Origin: Flavobacterium agricola
GTDB lineage: Bacteria > Bacteroidota > Bacteroidia > Flavobacteriales > Flavobacteriaceae
Direction: 5' to 3'
DNA length: 64,000 nt
Assembly: GCF_025919725.1 (NCBI RefSeq)
Contig: NZ_CP081495.1
Coordinates: forward strand, 1,798,001 to 1,862,000
Positions within the stretch are counted from its first letter, which is position 1. Each line of letters begins with the position of its first letter. The position numbers and the translations under genes were made by a program. The notes below the pieces were generated by a model, which worked only from the letters and a program-made list of their open reading frames with translations, was not told the origin of the DNA and did not search any database. Positions 25,896 to 35,626 of this stretch are shown here, piece after piece.

Positions 25896-28037
25896 ATGAA
25901 ATTTCTAAGATTACTAGTACTGCTTTTTGCTTTGCCTTTATTTGCACAGCAAGGAGGCATGTGGGTTCCTTCTTTACTTAAAGGAATGAACGAAAAAGAA
26001 ATGAAAAGATTAGGTATGAAAATATCTGCAGATGATATTTACAACCTAAATCATTCAAGCATGAAAGATGCCGTTCCTCATTTTAACGGCGGTTGTACCT
26101 CAGAAGTAATTTCTGATCAAGGTTTATTGTTAACCAATCACCACTGTGGTTACGGTCAAATCCAATCGCATTCAACGCTTGCAAACGATTATTTGCAAGA
26201 TGGTTTTTGGGCGTATTCTAAAGATCAGGAATTAGCAAACCCAAACTTAAATGTTACGTTTGTTGTTAAAATTGAAGATGTAACCAATCAAGTTTTAAAC
26301 GGTGTTGCAGCTTTAAAAACAGAAGCACAAAAACAAGCTAAAATTCAAGAAAACATTGCATCAATCGAAAAAACATTCAGTAAAGAAGATTGGCAAGAAA
26401 ATAGAATTCGCACGTTTTTTGACGGCAATCAATATTTATTATTTGTAACCGAAACTTTTAACGATGTACGTTTAGTTGGTGCACCACCATCATCAATCGG
26501 AAAATTCGGATCGGATACGGATAACTGGGTTTGGCCACGTCATACAGGAGATTTTGCTTTGTTCCGTATCTATGCAGACAAAAACAATCGTCCAGCAGCA
26601 TATTCTAAAGATAACGTTCCGTACAAACCAAAACATTATTTTCCAATTAATATTAATGGAGTAAAACCTAACGATTTTTCAATGGTTGTGGGTTACCCAG
26701 GCAGAACGCAAGAATATTTACCATCGTTTGCGGTAGAACAAATTGTTGAAGTTTTAAATCCTGCAAAAATCGAAATTCGTGACGCAGCTTTAAAAGTTAC
26801 CGATTCGTACATGCGTAAAGATCAACAAATCAAAATTCAGTACGCATCTAAATTTGCATCCATTGCAAACTACTGGAAAAAATGGATTGGCGAATCACAA
26901 GGTTTAAAAAAATCTAACGCAGTTGGAGCTAAACAAAACTTTGAAAAAAACTTTACTGATAAAGTTAACAAAGCTGGTAAGCAAGCTGAATATGGCGATA
27001 TTTTAAATGAGTTTGAGGTAACTTATAAAGAAATTGAGCCGTATGCTTTAGCAAAAGATGTACATTCAGAAATATTTTTACGTAATGTTGAAGCTTTAAC
27101 TTTAGCATACCGATTACAACAATTAGAAAATGCGTACTTAACAAATGGTGAGCAAGCATTTACGGATAGAAAAAATAATTTACTAGCAAGTTCTGATAAC
27201 TTTTACAAAAACTTTAATGCTGAAGTTGACGAAAAGGTTTTTGAACAATTAATAGCTATTTTTTCAGAAAAATATCCGGAGCAATTTTTACCAACATCTT
27301 TAAAAAATGTTGATGCAGCTGCTTTAACGAAAGAATTATATGGTACAACTGCATTAACAAACCAAAAACAACTTACCGAGTTATTAAATGGTGATGCACA
27401 AACCGTAATTAAGCGTTTAAACAACGATAAATTATATAGCTTAGCAAAACAAGTAAATACAGATTTTGCAACTAATGTTGCTCCTAAATACAACGAGCTA
27501 AACCTTAAAAACACAGGTTTACAACGCGAGTACATGAAAGGTATTTTAGAATTTTCTACACCAGAAGATCGTATTTTTCCTGATGCAAACTCAACGTTAC
27601 GCGTAACATATGGTAAAGTAAATGGGTACAAACCTAAAGATGCTGTAACTTACGATCACGTTACATATTTAGACGGAATGATGGAAAAATATGTACCAGG
27701 GGATTATGAATTTGATGTACCTGAAAAATTAATCGAATTGTACAACAATAAAGATTTTGGTGCTTACGCAGATAAAAACGGAAAGTTACCAGTAAACTAC
27801 ATTGCTACCAACCATACAACGGGCGGAAATTCAGGAAGCCCAGCTTTTGATAAATATGGTAATTTAGTAGGTTTAAACTTTGACCGCGTGTGGGAAGGAA
27901 CCATGAGTGATATTTATTATGACCCTGCAATTTGTAGAAATATTATGGTAGATATTCGCTTTGTTTTATTTGTTGTAGACAAGTACGCAGGCGCTCAAAA
28001 TATTATTGACGAATTAAAAATTGTAAATAAAAAATAG
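25896..28037 (+). CDS. S46 family dipeptidyl-peptidase (DPP11-like)
   Basis: A periplasmic serine exopeptidase (713 aa) that releases dipeptides. The start MKFLRLLVLLFALPLFAQ, ten codons into the open frame, gives a clean signal peptide. The catalytic His lies in TNHHCGYGQIQ, and the Ser in TGGNSGSPAFD near the C-terminus. NFDRVWEGTMSDI has Arg at the position that in characterised S46 enzymes selects acidic P1 residues (DPP11), where DPP7 has Gly. The Arg assignment is from memory of the family and not an alignment. A terminator follows. Confidence 0.9.
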   Translation: MKFLRLLVLLFALPLFAQQGGMWVPSLLKGMNEKEMKRLGMKISADDIYNLNHSSMKDAVPHFNGGCTSEVISDQGLLLTNHHCGYGQIQSHSTLANDYLQDGFWAYSKDQELANPNLNVTFVVKIEDVTNQVLNGVAALKTEAQKQAKIQENIASIEKTFSKEDWQENRIRTFFDGNQYLLFVTETFNDVRLVGAPPSSIGKFGSDTDNWVWPRHTGDFALFRIYADKNNRPAAYSKDNVPYKPKHYFPININGVKPNDFSMVVGYPGRTQEYLPSFAVEQIVEVLNPAKIEIRDAALKVTDSYMRKDQQIKIQYASKFASIANYWKKWIGESQGLKKSNAVGAKQNFEKNFTDKVNKAGKQAEYGDILNEFEVTYKEIEPYALAKDVHSEIFLRNVEALTLAYRLQQLENAYLTNGEQAFTDRKNNLLASSDNFYKNFNAEVDEKVFEQLIAIFSEKYPEQFLPTSLKNVDAAALTKELYGTTALTNQKQLTELLNGDAQTVIKRLNNDKLYSLAKQVNTDFATNVAPKYNELNLKNTGLQREYMKGILEFSTPEDRIFPDANSTLRVTYGKVNGYKPKDAVTYDHVTYLDGMMEKYVPGDYEFDVPEKLIELYNNKDFGAYADKNGKLPVNYIATNHTTGGNSGSPAFDKYGNLVGLNFDRVWEGTMSDIYYDPAICRNIMVDIRFVLFVVDKYAGAQNIIDELKIVNKK

Positions 28038-28092
28038 TTCGCGATTTTTTTTAGAGCACAAAGCAAATCAAACAATAAAAAATAAGCGAAAC

Positions 28093-28126
28093 AAGGACAT
28101 TAAACACCATTTAATGTCCTTATTTT
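28093..28126 (+). terminator. terminator after the S46 peptidase
   Basis: A perfect 12-bp stem AAGGACATTAAA / TTTAATGTCCTT with a 5-nt loop and a T-rich tail. Confidence 0.8.
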
Positions 28127-28161
28127 TAAATAGTTACTAATTATAAAAAAAAAAGTTCATT

Positions 28162-28194
28162 TTTGTTTTACGAAACAAAAAATTTATATCTTTG
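28162..28194 (+). promoter_or_regulatory. full promoter of the 64-aa lipoprotein gene
   Basis: TTTG at 28162-28165, a 21-nt spacer, then TATCTTTG at 28187-28194, 36 nt before the ATG. Both elements match the Bacteroidota consensus. Confidence 0.72.
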
Positions 28195-28230
28195 TTATGA
28201 ATTAATAATTAACCTTTATAATTTAGTAAG

Positions 28231-28425
28231 ATGAAAAAAGTTGTATTAAGCTTAGCTTTCGTTGCTACTTTAGCTGTTGTTTCTTGTAAAGATGCTAACG
28301 CTGAAGCGCAAGTTGAAGAAACTCCAGTAGAAGTTGTAGAAGAAGTAGTTGCTGAAGAAGTAGCTGTTGACACTGCTGCTGTAGCTGTTGATTCAGTTGA
28401 AGTTACTGAAGTTGTAGCTGAATAA
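28231..28425 (+). CDS. small Val/Glu-rich lipoprotein, unknown
   Basis: A 64-aa protein: a lipoprotein signal with lipobox VVSC (Cys19), then a very acidic, low-complexity tail of Val, Glu and Ala (EETPVEVVEEVVAEEVAV). The complete promoter and the strong terminator make it a real, self-contained gene. The composition suggests a surface or periplasmic coat or tether; this is inference only. Confidence 0.72.
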   Translation: MKKVVLSLAFVATLAVVSCKDANAEAQVEETPVEVVEEVVAEEVAVDTAAVAVDSVEVTEVVAE

Positions 28426-28459
28426 TTGAAGAAAGAATAACTTCAAGTTATTAAGAAAT

Positions 28460-28488
28460 AAAAGTTCCATGATGTGGAACTTTTTTTT
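28460..28488. terminator. terminator between the small lipoprotein and GH3 genes
   Basis: Stem AAAAGTTCCA / TGGAACTTTT with loop TGATG and an eight-T tail on the plus strand. Confidence 0.75.
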
Positions 28489-28510
28489 GTTTAAAATTAA
28501 AGGCTTTAGT

Positions 28511-30022
28511 TTAAACTAATGCCTTTAATTGTTCTAAATATTCACGTTGGTTAGATAAACGTGGTATTTTATTTTGTCCGCCTAATTTATCTTGTTGTTT
28601 TAACCAATCATAAAATAAGTTTTGACGGGCTACATTTATAATTAACGGATTTAATGTCATGTTATTAAAACGCTTAGCTTCGTAATCCGAATTTAAGGTT
28701 TGTAAAGTTTCGTCTAAAACACGCTGAAAATGTTCTATATCTTCCGGATATTTTCTAAACTCAATCATCCATTCGTGCGCACCTTTCGATTTACAATCCA
28801 TAAAAACTGGCGCTACGGTATATTCAATCACCTCAGCATTACAAATTTCACAACATTTAGCAATGGCCGTATCGGTGTTTTCAATCATTAATTCTTCACC
28901 AAAAACATTAATATGATGTTTGGTACGTCCGGTAACTTTAATTCGATATGGATTTATTGATGTAAATCGTACCGTATCACCAACCATATAACGCCATAAG
29001 CCGGAATTTGTGGTAATTATAATGGCGTAGTTTTTATATAGCTCAACCTCAGCCAATGGTATGACGCGTTGTTCTAAAGTTCCGAATGTATCCATCGGAA
29101 TAAATTCGTAAAAAATTCCATAATCCAACATCAGTAACAATTCGTTAGAATAGTTTTGATCTTGCAAAGCAAAAAATCCTTCAGAAGCATTATAAATTTC
29201 GTAATATTTAAAATCGGCAGAAGGAATTAGTTTTTTGTATTGTTCACGGTACGGATCAAAAGCAACACCACCGTGCATGTACAATTCTAAATTAGGCCAA
29301 ATTTCTAACAAGTTATTTTTACCCGTAGTTTCTAACAAATTGTTTAGTAAAACCAACATCCACGAAGGTACACCGGCAAAGCTGGTAACATTTTCGTTTC
29401 GGGTTTCTTCAATAATAGCTTTAATTTTAGAATCCCATTCGGACATTAAAGAAACTTTATTGCTTGGGGTAGAACTAAACTCGGCCCAAAAAGGCAAGTT
29501 ATCAATCAAAATTGCTGACAAATCTCCAAAATACGTATTGTTATCTTCGTACAATTGTTTACTACCGCCTAAACGTAAGCTTTTACCCGTAAAAAGCTGC
29601 GAATCTTCGTTATTATTTAAGTACAAACACAACATATCTTTTCCGGCCTTGTAATGATTATCTTCTAAAGCTTCACTACTTACAGGAATAAATTTACTTT
29701 TAGCATTGGTTGTACCGCTAGATTTAGCAAAATATTTAATGGTTGAATTCCAAAAAACGTTTTGTTCACCGTGGCGCGTTCGGGTAATTAACGGTTCTAA
29801 TTCCTCGTAAGTAGAAACAGGAACGCGTTCGGAAAAAGTTTTGTAGTTGGTAATTGATTTGAAGTCGTATTTTCGGCCAACAACCGTATCTTGCGCGCTG
29901 CGAATAAGTTGCATCAATAATTCCGATTGTACTTCATTTGGATATTTAAGAAATAATTCAATTTGATGAATGCGCTTTTTTAATACCCACGAAACAATTG
30001 AATTTATTATTGATATAGCCAT
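28511..30022 (-). CDS. GH3 family acyl-acid amido synthetase-like protein
   Basis: A 503-aa adenylate-forming enzyme of the GH3 family (plant members conjugate amino acids to auxin or jasmonate). The AMP-binding motif FAKSSGTTNAKSKFIPVS lies at about 102-119. Other signatures are MLDYGIFYEFIPMD, NSGLWRYMVGDTVRF and INVFGEELMIENTD. The bacterial substrate is unknown. It stands alone; a possible CAAATTTA box (minus strand, 30087-30094) lies upstream. Confidence 0.88.
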   Translation of the reverse strand: MAISIINSIVSWVLKKRIHQIELFLKYPNEVQSELLMQLIRSAQDTVVGRKYDFKSITNYKTFSERVPVSTYEELEPLITRTRHGEQNVFWNSTIKYFAKSSGTTNAKSKFIPVSSEALEDNHYKAGKDMLCLYLNNNEDSQLFTGKSLRLGGSKQLYEDNNTYFGDLSAILIDNLPFWAEFSSTPSNKVSLMSEWDSKIKAIIEETRNENVTSFAGVPSWMLVLLNNLLETTGKNNLLEIWPNLELYMHGGVAFDPYREQYKKLIPSADFKYYEIYNASEGFFALQDQNYSNELLLMLDYGIFYEFIPMDTFGTLEQRVIPLAEVELYKNYAIIITTNSGLWRYMVGDTVRFTSINPYRIKVTGRTKHHINVFGEELMIENTDTAIAKCCEICNAEVIEYTVAPVFMDCKSKGAHEWMIEFRKYPEDIEHFQRVLDETLQTLNSDYEAKRFNNMTLNPLIINVARQNLFYDWLKQQDKLGGQNKIPRLSNQREYLEQLKALV

Positions 30023-30139
30023 TATGAATTTATATTATTGAATATTATAACGATGTTAAGATACAAAATTGTATTTTTACTTTCATCAAATTTAATAAAT
30101 TCAGCTTATTAATTTGCTGTTAAATATTTTTAAGATAAA

Positions 30140-30934
30140 ATGGTTTACGAAGGAGTTTTAGAGAAGATGCCAACCGAATTCGCGGCAGAAATTCAATATT
30201 ATTTGCCCTTACAAAATGGGTTTATACATTTAAATCAGATTTTGAATAAAGAAATTCAGATACAACATACCGGTTTCGAATGTTTATCATGCCACGCCAA
30301 CAAAAAAATTTTTAGACAAGGTTTTTGTTACGATTGCTTTTACAAAAACCCAGAAGCTGGTGATTGGATTATGAAACCCGAATTATCTAAAGCGCATTTA
30401 GGCGTTGCAGATCGTGATTTGGCTTACGAGCAAAAAGTGCAATTACAACCGCACATTGTTTACTTAGCAACTTCTAGCGATATTAAAGTTGGAGTTACCC
30501 GTAAAACACAAATGCCCACCCGCTGGATTGATCAGGGAGCAACCGGAGCTATTCCGTTAATTGAGGTACCAAATCGTTACTTAGCCGGAATTACCGAAGT
30601 TGCTTTAAAAGATTTTTATACCGATAAAACATCGTGGCAAAAAATGTTAAAAAATGATGTAGGAACTTTTGATTTGCTAAGCGAACGCGAAAAAGCTTTT
30701 ACCCATTTACCAGACGAGGTAAAACCTTATTTTGAAACTACAGCTGCCGATTTGTTTACGTTTAATTATCCGGTTTTACAATATCCTAAAAAAGTAAGTT
30801 CACTAAACTTAGATAAAGCGCCTTTATACACCGGCGTTTTAATGGGTATAAAAGGCCAATATTTAATTTTTGAAGACGGAACAGTTTTTAATATCCGATC
30901 AAACGAAGGTTACAAGGTTAGAATTACATTATAA
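30140..30934 (+). CDS. DUF2797 domain protein
   Basis: A 264-aa cytoplasmic protein. A probable zinc-binding pair of CxxC motifs (CLSC at about 49-52, CYDC at about 64-67) is followed by the DUF2797 hallmarks HIVYLATSSDIKVGVTRKTQ and RWIDQGATGAIPLIEVPNRYLAG. Function unknown. It ends in a strong terminator. Confidence 0.85.
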   Translation: MVYEGVLEKMPTEFAAEIQYYLPLQNGFIHLNQILNKEIQIQHTGFECLSCHANKKIFRQGFCYDCFYKNPEAGDWIMKPELSKAHLGVADRDLAYEQKVQLQPHIVYLATSSDIKVGVTRKTQMPTRWIDQGATGAIPLIEVPNRYLAGITEVALKDFYTDKTSWQKMLKNDVGTFDLLSEREKAFTHLPDEVKPYFETTAADLFTFNYPVLQYPKKVSSLNLDKAPLYTGVLMGIKGQYLIFEDGTVFNIRSNEGYKVRITL

Positions 30935-30935
30935 A

Positions 30936-30962
30936 AAAATCCCGAACATGGTTCGGGATTTT
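30936..30962. terminator. terminator between DUF2797 and AsmA-like genes
   Basis: A 12-bp stem AAAATCCCGAAC / GTTCGGGATTTT with a 3-nt loop, between convergent genes. Confidence 0.85.
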
Positions 30963-30967
30963 CTGTT

Positions 30968-33625
30968 TTATTCTTTTTCTTTTTTCTTAAACAAATCTTT
31001 AATGCTATTGGCTGCTTTTTTAATATCATCAGCTTTTTTGGCATCTGCTGCTGCTTTAGCTGAATCAGCAGGCGTTGCCGCTGCATCATCTTTTTTACCG
31101 CCCAACAAATCGGTTAACTTATCGGTTAAAACTTCTTTACCTTTTTCAACCGCTTTTTCTTTTTGTTGTTCTACAATTTGATTGGTTAAGTTTTTAACTG
31201 CAGAACCCATATCGGTTGTAACTTTAGGTGCATTAAATGTACCAGTAACCACCGCTTTAATTGGCACATCTTGTATTTTTGCTTGTTCTGAAGTGCTTAA
31301 CTTACTTAATAATCCTTCAACATCTTTACCAAAATATTTAGCAGGTACGTTAAAGTTTAAATCGTAATTCATTTGCTGATCAAAACCATGTTGCCCACCA
31401 ACTGTAACATTAATATCCTGATATTTAATGGTAAAAGGTTTAATATTAACTTTTCCGTCAGCAAAAGACAAATGTGCTTTTATATCTTTTAAATTAATTT
31501 TATCCGGATCAATAAATTTCACATCACTACTTAGTGCAGTTAATAATTTAGAATTTTTAGTATTGATTGATCCGCCTTGAATTTGACCAATTAAATCACC
31601 CGTTAACGAATTAACTTCTGGCGTTAAGCTTTGCGGATTTAATTTACCAGATAAAGAAACTTCTGAATTTAAAAAACCAGAAATTACTTTGGCAATAGGT
31701 GCAACTTTACTTAAAAATTCTAATTGCGTAAAAGCTTCGGGCACATCTAAATGGTTTAATCCTAAATTTACATCAAACGTTGGAATAGCAGATTTGGTAG
31801 AAACCGTTCCGTTCATCGAAATTAATCCACTAAAAATATCTGTTTTTACGTTTTTTAATGAAACTGCTTCATCTTTAATCACTAAAGTTCCTTGTACGTT
31901 TTTCAGGTTTAAATTATCATAAACCACCGTGTTTGCTTTAGCATTTAATGTACAATCTAAAAACGATGGTACTTTTAATGCTTCGTTTTCGGTTGCAGGT
32001 TTAGCTGTTTCCGCTTTTTCTGTTGTTGTTTCTGGTTTTGCATCGGCTGGTGAACTTGTCATAAAATCGCCAACAGCTAAATAATTAGAAACTACATTAA
32101 AGTTTCCTTTTAAAGTTTCTTTTTTAAACAAAAAGCCATAAAAATTATCTAACGCTCCGGTAACATTTAAATCGGATTTTCCGGTTTTAAAATCGAACGT
32201 ATTTAAAGTAATATTTTTGGTATTAAATGTAAAAGCTGCTTTGTTAATTAACACCGGGTTGGCCATTTCTGAACCCGTATATTTAAAGTTAGTTAACGAT
32301 AACGATCCGGAATTGTATACGTTTTGATATTGTTCTTTTTCTATCGAATTCATATCAAACTTTACCGCAACGTTAGCCGATAACAATCCAGAAAGCGGAA
32401 AATCTAACTTAACCGGATAAGCTTGGGTTAAGTTGGCTAAATTAATATTACCGTTTAATTTTGCATCAATTAACGGATTTTCTAGCATGTTTTTAATACT
32501 TGCAGCTGCATCAAACTTATCTTGATCAATTTGAAAAGAAAACTTGTTTACATCTACATACGTATCGTTTAACAATCCGGTTTTGTTTACCACATCAACA
32601 TCAATAAAAATATTACGTACTGCTTTAGGTAAATCTGGATATTGAAAAGATGCGTTGTTTGATTTCATAGCGATATCAAACGTCGGAATGGTTTTATCGG
32701 TTAAATCACCTTTTACAAATCCGGCAACGCTAAAATCGCCGTCGGTTTTAACATCGGCAATTAAACCTGAATATGCTTCTGGAATTAAGCCCAAAAAGTT
32801 TTTAAAGGTTGATTCTGGCGTTTTAAACGACAAATCGTAGGTTTGTCCGGCATCGGTTAGCTGAATAAATCCATCAAATTCTAATGGCAATTGGTTTACT
32901 AAAGCTTTGTTTTCTTTAAACGAATATTTTTGCTTATTTAAATCAACACCAATAATAGCATCTAAGTTTAATTTTACATGGTTTAGGTATTTTACGCTAT
33001 CCATTTCAAAAAACATAGAAGTTGTAGTTTTGGTATCTAAATCAGCAACCTGATCTTTAAAAGATCCGGATCCGGTATGCATAATGCTGTCTAAAACCAA
33101 TTTCATTTTAGATGCTTGATCTAGATAGGTAAAACGTAAATTATCTATTTTATAGCTATCAATTGCTAATGATATTGGTGAAGCTTCATCTACTGTTTCT
33201 GGCGTTTCGGGTTCATCGCTAGCTAAAGCAATATCAAAATTACCTACCCCGTCTTGATTAAAAATAATATTAGCAATGGCATTTTTTGCATAAATACCTT
33301 CTATTTCCATAGCCGATCCGTCGCTTTTAAAAAGCTCCATTACCGACATTTTTAAATTTAATTGGTTGGCAAAAAATAACGTATCGCCCTCAAAAGGTGC
33401 TTTGTTAAGTAAAGCCAAATCGGTAATTTGAACGGTTGCTTTTGGAAAGTTTGCTAATAAACTTATGTCAACCTTTTCTATAGCCAAAGTTGCATCTAAA
33501 TTGTTGTTAACTACGTTAACAATTACATCTTTTATTTTGTCTTTAAACAAAAAAGGAATGGTTACTAACGCGATAAAAAATATGAGCACCACTACCCCAA
33601 CAATTTTTAAAATCTTTTTTCCCAT
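30968..33625 (-). CDS. AsmA-like family protein
   Basis: An 885-aa envelope protein with one N-terminal membrane anchor (about 7-27), then a long beta-rich body typical of AsmA/TamB-type lipid-transfer proteins. The AsmA-like N-terminal pattern (ATLAIEKVDISLLANFPKAT) is followed by many repeating strands. The C-terminus is a low-complexity Lys/Ala/Asp tail (DDAAATPADSAKAAADAKKA) not expected in the fold. It probably helps phospholipid transport to the outer membrane; that is a family inference. Confidence 0.85.
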   Translation of the reverse strand: MGKKILKIVGVVVLIFFIALVTIPFLFKDKIKDVIVNVVNNNLDATLAIEKVDISLLANFPKATVQITDLALLNKAPFEGDTLFFANQLNLKMSVMELFKSDGSAMEIEGIYAKNAIANIIFNQDGVGNFDIALASDEPETPETVDEASPISLAIDSYKIDNLRFTYLDQASKMKLVLDSIMHTGSGSFKDQVADLDTKTTTSMFFEMDSVKYLNHVKLNLDAIIGVDLNKQKYSFKENKALVNQLPLEFDGFIQLTDAGQTYDLSFKTPESTFKNFLGLIPEAYSGLIADVKTDGDFSVAGFVKGDLTDKTIPTFDIAMKSNNASFQYPDLPKAVRNIFIDVDVVNKTGLLNDTYVDVNKFSFQIDQDKFDAAASIKNMLENPLIDAKLNGNINLANLTQAYPVKLDFPLSGLLSANVAVKFDMNSIEKEQYQNVYNSGSLSLTNFKYTGSEMANPVLINKAAFTFNTKNITLNTFDFKTGKSDLNVTGALDNFYGFLFKKETLKGNFNVVSNYLAVGDFMTSSPADAKPETTTEKAETAKPATENEALKVPSFLDCTLNAKANTVVYDNLNLKNVQGTLVIKDEAVSLKNVKTDIFSGLISMNGTVSTKSAIPTFDVNLGLNHLDVPEAFTQLEFLSKVAPIAKVISGFLNSEVSLSGKLNPQSLTPEVNSLTGDLIGQIQGGSINTKNSKLLTALSSDVKFIDPDKINLKDIKAHLSFADGKVNIKPFTIKYQDINVTVGGQHGFDQQMNYDLNFNVPAKYFGKDVEGLLSKLSTSEQAKIQDVPIKAVVTGTFNAPKVTTDMGSAVKNLTNQIVEQQKEKAVEKGKEVLTDKLTDLLGGKKDDAAATPADSAKAAADAKKADDIKKAANSIKDLFKKKEKE

Positions 33626-33660
33626 ATTGAGTAAAACTTATTCTTGGTAAGTTACTAAAA

Positions 33661-33705
33661 AAACGAAAAACCTTCCCAAATATTATAACATACTTGAGAA
33701 GGTTT
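33661..33705 (-). terminator. terminator after sppA
   Basis: On the minus strand AAACCTTCTCAA pairs with TTGGGAAGGTTT (one G-T pair, 14-nt loop), followed by TTCG and a T run. It lies 20 nt past the sppA stop. Confidence 0.6.
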
Positions 33706-33727
33706 GGAAATGAATAACTCAAAAAAA

Positions 33728-35497
33728 TTATTTAATATCTAAGCGATACGGCAAAATTGCTTGTACGCCTTCCATTTTTTGTAATATTTTTTGTTGTTCT
33801 AAAGCTTGGTATGCTTGCTCGCCAACATATTCTTTAACCAACGTTTCTTTAGATTGTAAAAAGCTAAAAGCAAAAAGCTTGCTTAAGATGCCTTCAAAAT
33901 CGGTTTCGTACATTGGAAAGTCAGAAACTTTATAATTTTCTACCTCAGCCATTTTTGCTGCTTCTGCAATGGCATCATCTAAACTACCTAATTCATCAAC
34001 TAAACCAATTTTAACCGCTTCTGCTCCGGTCCAAACGCGACCTTGTGCAATTTCGTTTACTTGTTCTTTAGTCATATTACGGCCTTTAGCTACGCGTCCA
34101 ATAAATGTATCGTAAACTTTTTCAATACTTTTTGTAACATCGGCTCTAAAATCAGTTGTCATCGGTTCAAAAACGCTATATCCAATAGCTTGTTTGTGCG
34201 TTTGTACTTGCGAAGCGTGAATACCAATGTTGTTTGATAACGTGGCAATATTTGGTACTACGCCAAAAACACCAATTGAACCAGTAATAGTTGCAGGATC
34301 GGCATAAATTTTATCTGCATTACAAGAAATGTAATATCCGCCAGATGCAGCCAAGTTACCCATAGAAACAATTACGGGTTTTACATTTTTAGTTAACTCA
34401 ATTTCTCGCCAAATTAAATCTGAAGTTAAAGCACTTCCACCCGGGCTATCTACACGTAAAACAATAGCTTTTACTGTTTTGTTGTTACGTGCTTCTTGAA
34501 TAGAACGACGAATAGAACCTTCGCCAATGTAACTTACATCACCTTCGCCCGAAAGAATGGTTCCTTGTGCAAAAATAACAGCTACTTTATCTACCTTTTC
34601 ATAGCTTTTTACTGTGTTTGCAACATCAAAAGCATAATCTTTAATTTTTACCTTATTGTATGCATCGTTTTTTGCAACGCCCAATGCATGTTTAATTCCG
34701 TTATGGTATTCGTCTTCATAAACTACTTTATCTACCATGTTTAATGCTAAAGCATCTTCTGGGAATTGAGCAGCAAGATTATTAGCAATGCTGTTTAACG
34801 AATCAACAGTAATATTTCTTGATTTAGAAATTGCAGCGCTGATTGAATTCCAAATTGAGTTTAATAAAACTAAATTTTGTTCGCGATTGGCTTCACTAAT
34901 CGTATTTTCCAAATACGGTTCAACCGCACTTTTGTATTTACCGTGGCGAATAACTTCCATTTTAATTCCGGTTTTTTCCTGAAAATCTTTATAAAATAAA
35001 ATTTCAGAACCTAAACCTCTAAAATCTAAAGCTCCAACTGGATTTACATAAACCGTATCTGCAATTGTATTTAAGTAATAATGTTTTTGACTGTAAATAT
35101 CGCCGTAGGCAACAACAAACTTTCCGGTTTGTTTAAACTCATCTAATTTTTGGCGCAATTCGCTAAGTTGTGCTAATCCTAAATTATTGGTTCCGTTAAT
35201 AATAGAAATTCCTTTAATTTTCGTATCTGTTTTTGCTGCTTCTAAAGCACGCAAAACATCAACAAATCCGTCATTATTAACTTGCTTGTAATCAAAATCT
35301 TTAATGTAATATTGACCACCATAATCGCTAGAAATTTTTGCTAAATCCAGTTCAATTACAGAGTTTTCTTTCACGCTTACTTTGCTCGAATTGCTTCCGC
35401 CTAAAAGTGCGCCTAAAAATATCAGTCCAAAAATTAAAATCATTACGAATAAGAATAATCCGATGATTGTAGAAAGTATGTTACTTAAAAATCTCAT
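33728..35497 (-). CDS. sppA: signal peptide peptidase SppA (67K type)
   Basis: A 589-aa membrane serine protease that degrades cleaved signal peptides. An N-terminal membrane helix (about 6-32) is followed by two homologous S49 domains. The Lys general base is in RHGKYKSAVEPY in the N-terminal domain and the nucleophile Ser in GNLAASGGYYISCNADKIYA in the C-terminal domain, which fits a Ser/Lys dyad. It is a single gene with its own terminator. Confidence 0.93.
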   Translation of the reverse strand: MRFLSNILSTIIGLFLFVMILIFGLIFLGALLGGSNSSKVSVKENSVIELDLAKISSDYGGQYYIKDFDYKQVNNDGFVDVLRALEAAKTDTKIKGISIINGTNNLGLAQLSELRQKLDEFKQTGKFVVAYGDIYSQKHYYLNTIADTVYVNPVGALDFRGLGSEILFYKDFQEKTGIKMEVIRHGKYKSAVEPYLENTISEANREQNLVLLNSIWNSISAAISKSRNITVDSLNSIANNLAAQFPEDALALNMVDKVVYEDEYHNGIKHALGVAKNDAYNKVKIKDYAFDVANTVKSYEKVDKVAVIFAQGTILSGEGDVSYIGEGSIRRSIQEARNNKTVKAIVLRVDSPGGSALTSDLIWREIELTKNVKPVIVSMGNLAASGGYYISCNADKIYADPATITGSIGVFGVVPNIATLSNNIGIHASQVQTHKQAIGYSVFEPMTTDFRADVTKSIEKVYDTFIGRVAKGRNMTKEQVNEIAQGRVWTGAEAVKIGLVDELGSLDDAIAEAAKMAEVENYKVSDFPMYETDFEGILSKLFAFSFLQSKETLVKEYVGEQAYQALEQQKILQKMEGVQAILPYRLDIK

Positions 35498-35592
35498 ATC
35501 ATTTATTGTTTCTACTAGATTAGTATATTATTTATTTAAAATGTTACAGTTATTTAGAATTATTTTTAAAAAGCAGGAAATTGTTATTTGTG

Positions 35593-35622
35593 TTTGATGT
35601 AAAATAGTTTTAACTAATTTTG
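35593..35622 (+). promoter_or_regulatory. promoter of the folK-dNK gene
   Basis: TTTG at 35593-35596, an 18-nt spacer, then TAATTTTG at 35615-35622, ending 4 nt before the ATG. The transcript is likely leaderless. Confidence 0.65.
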
Positions 35623-35626
35623 CCGC

